From Alistipes sp. (GTDB lineage: Bacteria > Bacteroidota > Bacteroidia > Bacteroidales > Rikenellaceae): DNA of 7,729 bases. The stretch's first letter is position 1, and each line of letters opens with the position of its first letter. The stretch lies in contig VSOO01000065.1 in assembly GCA_009774895.1 (NCBI GenBank), forward strand, positions 1 through 7,729, read 5' to 3'. Both the position numbers and the translations under genes were made by a program. Of the stretch, positions 1 through 5,431 are shown in pieces. The notes beneath the pieces were generated by a model. The model saw nothing but the letters and a program-made list of their open reading frames with translations. It was not told the DNA's origin and made no database searches.

Positions 1-617
1 AATACGTGACGGTCGATGCGCACGACGGCATCCTGCGCATCGGACTCGACCACCGCAACGTCCGCCACCGCCACATCACCGTCACGGTGCCCACCGACGG
101 CACGATCCGCAGCCTGCGCGCCGCCTCGGACGCCACGATCCTCTCCGAAACCGCCCTGCGGGGCGACGAGGTGACACTGACCGCTTCGAGCAGCGGCGAA
201 ATCGCGGTCGCCGTCACGGCCCGCGCCTGCACGCTCGACGCGTCGAGCAGCGGCGAAATCAAAGCCGGAATCCACGCCGACAACTGCACGATCGAGGCTT
301 CGAGCAGCGCCGAGATCGAAGTGATTGCCTACGTCACGGGCCGGTGCGACCTCCGCACCTCCAGCGCCGCGGAGGTGACGCTGCGCGGCGAAGCGGCCGA
401 ATGCGTCGCACGATGCGGCTCGGCATCGGAACTCGACGCCGAGGAGTTCGCGGTCCGCACCTTCGACATCGAGGCGACGAGCGCCGCAAAGGCCGAAATC
501 CACTGCACGGAGCGCCTCCGCGCCGCGGCATCGAGTGCCGCGACCATCGAGTACCGGGGCGACTGCGCCACGGACATCCGCCAGTCAAGCGCCGGCTCCG
601 TCCGCCGCGAGCACTGA
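1..617 (+). CDS. GIN-domain (DUF2807) adhesin-like protein, 5'-truncated
   Basis: This is the C-terminal part of a putative auto-transporter-adhesin head-GIN protein of the kind common in Bacteroidetes. Complete codons start at base 3, the frame is open to the window edge, and no signal peptide is visible, so the true start lies outside; the GTG at base 6 is only the first start-like codon. The 203 residues from that GTG are mostly a repeat with a period of 18-21 residues. Repeat cores include ASSSGEI (60-66 and 79-85), ASSSAEI (98-104), TSSAAEV (118-124) and ASSAATI (175-181). This fits a right-handed beta-helix, one repeat per rung. The family is normally exported and is often encoded beside PspC proteins, as here. 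The exact ligand or role is unknown. The family call is firm; 'adhesin' is only the family's historical label. Confidence 0.85.
   Translation, partial: YVTVDAHDGILRIGLDHRNVRHRHITVTVPTDGTIRSLRAASDATILSETALRGDEVTLTASSSGEIAVAVTARACTLDASSSGEIKAGIHADNCTIEASSSAEIEVIAYVTGRCDLRTSSAAEVTLRGEAAECVARCGSASELDAEEFAVRTFDIEATSAAKAEIHCTERLRAAASSAATIEYRGDCATDIRQSSAGSVRREH
178..325 (+). repeat. Internal 57-bp-period coding repeat of the GIN beta-helix
   Basis: Three successive near-copies of a Ser-rich block occur about 57 bp apart, near 183, 240 and 297. The first two encode ASSSGEI and the third ASSSAEI. Later copies toward the stop codon are diverged at the DNA level but keep the protein pattern. It is a coding repeat that reflects rung-by-rung beta-helix architecture, not a mobile or regulatory repeat. 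The high DNA identity of the first rungs suggests fairly recent duplication or codon-level conservation. Confidence 0.7.
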
Positions 618-668
618 TCCCCGGCACACGCAACAAAGAACCCTCACACACGACAAACCGATACGCAC

Positions 669-1892
669 ATGAAAGAGGTCATCAAATGCAGCATCGCCGG
701 CGTGGCTTTCACCCTCGACACCGATGCCTACGACACCCTTCGTCGCTACCTCGACACCCTGAACGACACCTACCGCACCACCCCCGACGGCCCGGAGATC
801 GTGGCCGACATCGAGGCGCGAATCGCCGAACTGATCCTCACCGCCCAGGACGGCTCGCGGGTGGTCGATCTGCCGCTCATCCGCAACATCATCGCCCAGC
901 TGGGCACCCCCGAGGACATCAGCGGCCACGGGGAGTCGCCCGCCGACGGCACGCCGCGCATTCCGCGGCGCTTCTACCGCGACACGGCGAACGCCCGGCT
1001 GGGCGGCGTATGCTCCGGCGTGGGCCGCTACTTCGACATCGACCCCGTGTGGATCCGCCTGGCCTTCTTCCTGCCGCTGCTCTGCTCCTTCTTCGGCTGG
1101 ATTCCGCTCGTGGGCTGGACCGGACCGATCATGGGCAACCTGTTCTTCATCTTCACCGTCTGCTACTGCGTGGCCTGGTTCGTCGTGCCGGCCGCACGCT
1201 CGCCCCGCCAGAAACTCGAAATGAACGGTGAGCGCATCACGGCGCAGTCAATCCGCGAAACCGCCGCCGCGAGCAACGACGCCGACCGCAAGGCCAAACC
1301 CATCGTGGCGGACGCCGTGTCGGCTCTGGGCCAGGTAGTGCTGATCGCCATGAAGATCGTCGCCGGCCTGCTGGTCTTCGGACTGATCCTCACGGCCTGC
1401 GGCCTGATCATCGGACTCTTCGCCGTGGCGGTGAGCGGTCCCGAGCTGTTCGCCCACAGCCCGCTCCACGACTCGGACACCTGGATCGTCCTGCTGGGCA
1501 TCGGCATTGCTCTGCTTCCGGTGCTGATGCTGATCTACGTGCTGATGTGCCTGATCGCTTCGCGCAAGCCGGGCGGCAGGATCGTGCTGGCATTCTTTCT
1601 GGTGTGGATGTGCGTCGTCGCGGCCTGCAGCATCCTCGCCGTGCGCGGCAACATTCCCCGCCGCATGCTGCACCGGCGGGCGAAGATCGAACGCATCATG
1701 CAGACCGAAGTGGTGCTCGACGGCGACTCGACCACCGTGGGCAACCTGCTCCGCGACCACGAACGCGTGGAGTCGGTGCTGAACACCGAGGAGCACACGC
1801 TCCGCATTTCGGTGCCCGACCGCCACATCGACATCTCGGTCGATAAGAACAACGCCTCGGTCACGGTGACCGAGGAGGAGGACGACGACTGA
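669..1892 (+). CDS. PspC-domain multi-pass membrane protein
   Basis: This is a 407-residue Bacteroidetes-type PspC protein, thought to take part in envelope-stress signalling or membrane maintenance. Residues 1-90 are a cytoplasmic-looking helical region ending in LPLIRNIIAQLGTPEDI, which resembles the N-terminus seen in other Bacteroidetes PspC proteins. The PspC domain follows at about 99-176, with the core ARLGGVCSGVGRYFDIDP (109-126) and two hydrophobic segments at about 131-150 and 155-175. Three further membrane stretches lie near 222-255, 271-296 and 304-325. The C-terminal tail is soluble, with a beta-rich segment (375-401) and an acidic end (EEEDDD). The ATG at 669 begins the conserved N-terminus and has no clear Shine-Dalgarno, as is normal in this phylum. 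It lies 51 bp after the GIN gene with no promoter or terminator between, so co-transcription is likely. The domain assignment is secure; the specific physiological role is inferred. Confidence 0.88.
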   Translation: MKEVIKCSIAGVAFTLDTDAYDTLRRYLDTLNDTYRTTPDGPEIVADIEARIAELILTAQDGSRVVDLPLIRNIIAQLGTPEDISGHGESPADGTPRIPRRFYRDTANARLGGVCSGVGRYFDIDPVWIRLAFFLPLLCSFFGWIPLVGWTGPIMGNLFFIFTVCYCVAWFVVPAARSPRQKLEMNGERITAQSIRETAAASNDADRKAKPIVADAVSALGQVVLIAMKIVAGLLVFGLILTACGLIIGLFAVAVSGPELFAHSPLHDSDTWIVLLGIGIALLPVLMLIYVLMCLIASRKPGGRIVLAFFLVWMCVVAACSILAVRGNIPRRMLHRRAKIERIMQTEVVLDGDSTTVGNLLRDHERVESVLNTEEHTLRISVPDRHIDISVDKNNASVTVTEEEDDD

Positions 1893-2013
1893 CCCGACCG
1901 GCCCGCCGCCGTGGCCCCGGAGCGCCCGCCGCACGGGACGAGTCCGGGCCGCCGACGTACGGCAGGTGCGGACACCGCGGAGCGGAGCGCCCCGGCCTCC
2001 CGCCCGAAGAAAT

Positions 2014-2049
2014 CGCCGGAACTCCGACGGGAGCTCCGGCGCCGTGTTT
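2014..2049 (+). terminator. Possible terminator after the PspC gene
   Basis: A GC-rich hairpin has arms 2014-2025 and 2030-2041, twelve pairs with one A-C mismatch and a 4-nt GACG loop. It is preceded by an A-rich stretch (GAAGAAAT) and followed by CCGTGTTT. The tail is poor in T, so termination strength is uncertain. Its position, about 120 bp past the pspC stop and directly before the pfkA promoter, supports a boundary role. Confidence 0.45.
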
Positions 2050-2077
2050 GCGGATGCGAAAAAATTGCGTATCTTTG
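2048..2077 (+). promoter_or_regulatory. Bacteroidetes-type promoter for pfkA
   Basis: The -33 element TTG is at 2048-2050 and the -7 element TATCTTTG at 2070-2077 matches TAnnTTTG. The spacer is 19 bp and contains an A6 tract, all as expected for the Bacteroidetes primary sigma factor. Transcription would start near 2083, giving a leader of about 165 nt. The -33 element sits in the tail of the preceding hairpin. Confidence 0.8.
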
Positions 2078-2107
2078 AACGGTTTTCCTCACCCGGCAAC
2101 CCCCCAT

Positions 2108-2215
2108 GCGGCACGTACGATGCATCGGACACGCACGCCGTGCCGCGTCAAAACGGCGGAGGCCGGACGCCGCGAAACGGAGGCGTCCGGCCGGGCGGCG
2201 TCAGGGGAGGCGCCG
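2108..2215 (+). promoter_or_regulatory. Structured 5' leader of pfkA (three hairpins)
   Basis: Three inverted repeats lie in the predicted pfkA leader. The first has 8-bp arms GCGGCACG/CGTGCCGC (2108-2115 and 2139-2146) with a 23-nt loop. The second is a perfect 11-bp stem GGCCGGACGCC/GGCGTCCGGCC (2161-2171 and 2182-2192) with a 10-nt loop GCGAAACGGA. The third has 5-bp arms CGGCG/CGCCG (2196-2200 and 2211-2215). No T-tract follows, so it is not an ordinary intrinsic terminator. It matches no riboswitch I can name. The last 30 nt before the ATG are A-rich and unstructured, as expected for Bacteroidetes ribosome loading. Confidence 0.5.
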
Positions 2216-2246
2216 GGCGAAAACGACCGCAAACAAGCGAACGAAT

Positions 2247-3227
2247 ATGGCTGAAATAAAATGCATCGGCATCCTGACCTCGGGCGGCGACGCCCCGGGC
2301 ATGAACGCCGCGATCCGCGCCGTCACGCGCACGGCGATCTACCGGGGCTTCACCGTAAAAGGCATCCTGCGCGGTTACCGCGGCCTGGTGAACGACGAGA
2401 TCATCGAGCTGAAATCGCAGAGCGTGAGCAACATCATACAGCAGGGCGGCACGATGCTCAAGACCGCACGCTGCCGTGAGTTCGAAACCCCCGAAGGACG
2501 CCGCACGGCCTACGAACACATGACGGCCGCCGGCATCGACGCCCTGGTGGTCATCGGCGGCGACGGCTCGCTCACGGGCGCCTCGATCTTCGCCCGCGAA
2601 TACAACGTGCCGATCGTGGGGCTGCCCGGCACCATCGACAACGACCTGGGCGGCACCGACACCACCATCGGCTACGACACGGCGCTCAACACCATCATGG
2701 AGGCGGTGGACAAGCTGCGCGACACGGCTTCGAGCCACGAACGGCTCTTCTTCGTGGAGGTGATGGGCCACACGGCGGGCTACCTGGCCCTCAACGGCGC
2801 CATCGCCACGGGCTGCGAAGCGGCCATCATCCCCGAAATGGAGACCGAGGTCGATCAGCTGGGCGAACTCATCAACCACGGCTTCCGCAAGAGCAAGAAC
2901 TCGGCGATCGTGCTCGTGGCCGAGAACCCCCGCACGGGCGGCGCCATGGGCCTGGCCGAGCGCGTGAAGCAGGAGTTCCCGCAGTACGACGCGCGCGTGA
3001 CGATCCTGGGCCACATCCAGCGGGGCGGCTCGCCCACGGCCCTGGACCGCATCCTGGCCTCGCGCCTGGGCGAAGCGGCCATCGAGGCCATCCTCGAAGG
3101 CCAGCGCAACGTGATGATCGGCACGCAGAACGGCCGCATCGCCTACGTCCCCTTCCAGAAAGCCATCCGCCACGACAAGACCATCGACCGCGACGACCTC
3201 GACCTGGTGCGCATCCTGTCGATCTGA
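2247..3227 (+). CDS. pfkA: ATP-dependent 6-phosphofructokinase
   Basis: The cytoplasmic glycolytic enzyme phosphorylates fructose 6-phosphate to fructose 1,6-bisphosphate. At 326 residues it is close to E. coli PfkA (320). The N-terminal nucleotide loop is [17 protein letters not shown] (8-24). GGDGS (104-108) and PGTIDND (127-133) carry Gly at the two positions that are Asp and Lys in PPi-dependent enzymes, which indicates ATP use; D131 is the expected catalytic base. The family signature R-x4-GHIQRGG-x5-DR spans 250-268 and includes the F6P-binding residues. One oddity is MGH at 173-175, where most relatives have MGR. ATG 2247 is chosen because the family's N-terminal strand begins directly after it; an in-frame ATG at 2106 would add an implausible Arg-rich tail. 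It has its own promoter, and the sugar kinase follows 47 bp downstream. Confidence 0.96.
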   Translation: MAEIKCIGILTSGGDAPGMNAAIRAVTRTAIYRGFTVKGILRGYRGLVNDEIIELKSQSVSNIIQQGGTMLKTARCREFETPEGRRTAYEHMTAAGIDALVVIGGDGSLTGASIFAREYNVPIVGLPGTIDNDLGGTDTTIGYDTALNTIMEAVDKLRDTASSHERLFFVEVMGHTAGYLALNGAIATGCEAAIIPEMETEVDQLGELINHGFRKSKNSAIVLVAENPRTGGAMGLAERVKQEFPQYDARVTILGHIQRGGSPTALDRILASRLGEAAIEAILEGQRNVMIGTQNGRIAYVPFQKAIRHDKTIDRDDLDLVRILSI

Positions 3228-3274
3228 CGCCGCACGGCACCCACGACACGAAACCCATACCCGAACATAAAGAA

Positions 3275-4276
3275 ATGAAACGCGTAATAGGAATCGGCAA
3301 TGCCCTCACGGACATGCTCGTAAACCTCAATTCGGATACCGTGCTCGACCGGTTCCGCCTGCCCAAAGGCTCGATGAGCCTCGTCGATACGCAGCTCCAG
3401 ACCGAAATCTCGAAGTCGGTGGCCGGACTGCCCTACTCGCTCTCGCTCGGCGGCTCGGCCGGCAACACCATCCGCGCCATGGCCCGCCTGGGCTGCCAGG
3501 TGGGATTCATCGGCAAGGTGGGTCCCGACACCACGGGCGACTTCTTCATCCGGGCACTCGACAACCTCGGCATCGAACCCCACGTCTTCCGCGGCACGGA
3601 GCGCTCGGGCAAGTGCGTGTCGCTCATCTCGCCCGACGGCGAGCGCACGATGGTCACCCACCTGGGCGCGGCGCTCGAACTCTCGGCCGCCGAGCTCGGA
3701 CCCGCACTCTTCGCGGGCTACGACTGCCTCTACGTCGAGGGCTACCTGGTGCAGGACCACGCCCTGATCCGCGGCGCCGTGCAGACCGCCAAGGCATGCG
3801 GGCTCCAGGTCGCGATCGACCTGGCGAGCTTCAACATCGTGGACGAAAACCGCGACTTCCTGCGCGCGCTGGTCGCCGAACACGTGGACATCCTCTTCGC
3901 CAACGAGGACGAAGCCAAGGCCTTCACCGGCGAGGCGGAGCCGCTCAACGCCCTGCAAAGCATCTCGGAGCTGTGCCCGCTCGCCGTGGTCAAGATCGGC
4001 ACGCGCGGCGCGCTGATCAAGAACGGCGGCGAGGTGGTGCACGTGGGCATCATGGCCGCAGCGAAGCGCGTGGACACCACGGGCGCCGGCGACTTCTACG
4101 CCGCGGGCTTCCTTTCGGGCCTCTGCTCGGGCCTCACGCTGCGCCAGTGCGGCACGATCGGCGCCATCACCGCCGGCAAGGTCATCGAGGTCGTGGGCAC
4201 CACCTTCGGCGAGGAGGCGTGGGACGACGTCTTCCGTCTCGTCCGCAAGGTCGAACACGAGAAGTACCTCTTCTGA
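3275..4276 (+). CDS. PfkB-family carbohydrate kinase, adenosine-kinase-like
   Basis: This is a ribokinase-fold cytoplasmic kinase that transfers the ATP gamma-phosphate to a sugar or nucleoside hydroxyl. Its 333 residues are typical for the family. The substrate-side glycine motif GGSAGN is at 59-64. The second PfkB signature DTTGAGDFYAAGFL is at 267-280, with D273 as the expected catalytic base and the GAG segment as anion hole. VDILFANEDEAKAF (204-217) resembles the adenosine-kinase branch more than fructose-1-phosphate kinases, so adenosine or another nucleoside is a reasonable guess, but the substrate cannot be fixed from sequence. The start ATG sits in an A-rich context (CATAAAGAAATG) without a Shine-Dalgarno. 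It lies 47 bp after pfkA with no terminator or promoter between, so the two are probably co-transcribed. The gene ends just before the convergent palindrome. Confidence 0.9.
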   Translation: MKRVIGIGNALTDMLVNLNSDTVLDRFRLPKGSMSLVDTQLQTEISKSVAGLPYSLSLGGSAGNTIRAMARLGCQVGFIGKVGPDTTGDFFIRALDNLGIEPHVFRGTERSGKCVSLISPDGERTMVTHLGAALELSAAELGPALFAGYDCLYVEGYLVQDHALIRGAVQTAKACGLQVAIDLASFNIVDENRDFLRALVAEHVDILFANEDEAKAFTGEAEPLNALQSISELCPLAVVKIGTRGALIKNGGEVVHVGIMAAAKRVDTTGAGDFYAAGFLSGLCSGLTLRQCGTIGAITAGKVIEVVGTTFGEEAWDDVFRLVRKVEHEKYLF

Positions 4277-4290
4277 CCGGCGCATCCGGG

Positions 4291-4330
4291 AAAAAGCAAC
4301 GGGCCGTTCTGCCATGGCAGAACGGCCCGT
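4291..4330. terminator. Palindromic terminator between convergent genes
   Basis: A perfect 32-bp palindrome has arms 4299-4314 and 4315-4330, centred on CCATGG, with no spacer. On the minus strand the stem is followed by TGC and then TTTTT (complement of 4291-4295), which makes an intrinsic terminator for the glycosyltransferase. On the plus strand the tail is CTCCCTG without T, but the A-tract precedes the hairpin and the position 22 bp after the sugar kinase stop suggests it blocks that transcript too. Confidence 0.75.
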
Positions 4331-4413
4331 CTCCCTGTCCGAGCCTCCGGCAACCTCCCGGCGGACGCGGCCCTGCGCATGCACCAAAAGGCGCGGACCG
4401 CGGCGGCGCGGGG

Positions 4414-5316
4414 TCACTCCCGCCCGAGGGACGCGAACAATCCGCAGGCGATGCGGTAGCGCATGCGCAGCAGGCGCACGGCACGGCACGGCCGCATCGT
4501 GCAAGCGAGCACGAGCGTCGCGCACCATTTGCCCCCCTCGCGCACCACGGCGCCGGCATAGCGTCCGTCGCGCCGCGCGCGCAGCTGCTGGCTGACGCCG
4601 ACGTTGTAGGCAAGGCGCGAAAGATAGTCGTCGGTGAGCTTCTCGGGCGGGATGATGTGCCACATGACCGCATCGGGCACGTACCAGCACCGCTCGCCCG
4701 CACGCGCCAGCCGCGCGAAGAGGTCGCTCTCCTCGCCCCCGATCAGGCGCCCGCCCACGCGGCCCAGCGCCGGGTCGAAGCCGCCGTAGCGCTCCACGGC
4801 CGTGCGGCGCAGGGCCATGTTGCCGCCCCCGGGGATGCGGCCCGCGGGGAAGAGACGCACCCGGTCGCCCAGGTCGAGCGGGTTGGCCACCGGGCGCTCC
4901 ACGTAGCGCGACATCCACGCCGGCCGCCCGGCCGGATACTCGGGTATGATGCGCCCCCCGGCCGCCACGGCGTCGGGATGGGTGTCGAAAAAGCGGATGT
5001 AGGCCGCGACGAACCCGGGGTTGATGCGCTCGTCGTCGTCGATGATGGCCAGGTATTCGCCCCGCGCGGCCGCGATGCCGCAGTTGCGCGCATGGGAAAG
5101 CCCCTGGCGCGGCTCGCGCACCATGCGCAGCGCAAAGGCCGGGTGGCGCGCCGCGAAGTCGGCGAAGCGCGCCTCCGTATCGTCCTGCGAGTTGTTGTTC
5201 ACCACCACGCACTCCCACAGCGCGGGCGGCGCGTCCTGCGCCACGACGGACTCCAGCGCCTCCAGCAGCGGACGCGCACGGTTGTAGGTGGCGATTATGA
5301 GCGAAAGCCGTATCAT
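4414..5316 (-). CDS. Family 2 glycosyltransferase
   Basis: This is a GT-A-fold transferase that moves a sugar from a nucleotide donor onto a glycan or lipid acceptor at the cytoplasmic membrane face. Its 300 residues begin with the family's first strand, LSLIIATYNR (4-13), which fixes the ATG at 5316. The nucleotide-binding VVVNNNSQDDT follows (37-47), then the DxD-type metal site IIDDDE (91-96), the acceptor-region GGGNMALRR (163-171), GGEESD (193-198) holding the likely catalytic acid/base, and a conserved-looking WH at 219-220. No signal peptide is visible; the C-terminal 40 residues are basic with hydrophobic patches and could touch the membrane. It stands alone, convergent with the sugar kinase and divergent from dsbD, so context does not reveal its glycan. 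The donor and acceptor are unknown. It could serve LPS, capsule or protein glycosylation. Confidence 0.9.
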   Translation of the reverse strand: MIRLSLIIATYNRARPLLEALESVVAQDAPPALWECVVVNNNSQDDTEARFADFAARHPAFALRMVREPRQGLSHARNCGIAAARGEYLAIIDDDERINPGFVAAYIRFFDTHPDAVAAGGRIIPEYPAGRPAWMSRYVERPVANPLDLGDRVRLFPAGRIPGGGNMALRRTAVERYGGFDPALGRVGGRLIGGEESDLFARLARAGERCWYVPDAVMWHIIPPEKLTDDYLSRLAYNVGVSQQLRARRDGRYAGAVVREGGKWCATLVLACTMRPCRAVRLLRMRYRIACGLFASLGRE

Positions 5317-5370
5317 CGTGTAAAAGTAACCATTTCCCGTGCAAAGAAAAACAAATTATCGCCGAAAAAC

Positions 5371-5400
5371 TTGTCGGAGCATCAAAAATAACTACCTTTG
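5371..5400 (+). promoter_or_regulatory. Bacteroidetes-type promoter for dsbD
   Basis: TTG at 5371-5373 and TACCTTTG at 5393-5400 match the -33 and -7 elements with a 19-bp AT-rich spacer, the same spacing as the pfkA promoter. The expected transcription start is near 5406, about 26 nt before the dsbD ATG. Confidence 0.85.
5383..5390 (-). promoter_or_regulatory. Candidate -7 element for the glycosyltransferase
   Basis: On the minus strand 5390-5383 reads TATTTTTG, a match to TAnnTTTG. The nearest upstream TTG (complement of CAA at 5415-5417) gives a 24-bp spacer, longer than the usual 19-21, so this is a weak call. It would give a leader of about 60 nt. It overlaps the spacer of the dsbD promoter, so the two could compete. 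Confidence 0.3.
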
Positions 5401-5431
5401 TAGTCATAAATGAACAAACCGAAACGAAACT

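Larger units (their letters stand above)
1893..2246. other. Gene-free 354-bp interval between pspC and pfkA
   Basis: No credible gene lies here. The first 120 bp are GC-rich with no recognisable signal apart from one inverted copy of the 9-mer GTCCGCACC at 1965-1973. Then come the candidate terminator hairpin, the pfkA promoter and the structured pfkA leader. Short open frames in this interval, including an Arg-rich one in frame with pfkA from 2106, have composition unlike the real proteins and start upstream of the conserved N-terminus. Confidence 0.75.

Noticed and set aside
344..1231. Plus-strand frame of 295 codons overlapping the GIN and PspC genes
   Set aside because: Its Arg/His/Pro-rich composition and lack of any recognisable domain mark it as an out-of-frame shadow; both overlapped genes are well supported.
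1248..2132. Minus-strand frame of 294 codons opposite the PspC gene
   Set aside because: It has an antisense-shadow composition (His, Asp, Gln, Arg), no domain, and covers the PspC membrane segments and the pfkA promoter.
2106..2246. In-frame N-terminal extension of pfkA from ATG 2106
   Set aside because: The 47 added residues are almost all Arg, Ala, Lys and Gly and encode the leader hairpins. The conserved PfkA N-terminus begins directly after ATG 2247, which also has the better A-rich context.
3613..5391. Plus-strand frame of 592 codons through the sugar kinase and opposite the glycosyltransferase
   Set aside because: It crosses the 32-bp palindromic terminator, is Arg/His/Gly-rich, and shows no domain; the real genes lie in other frames.
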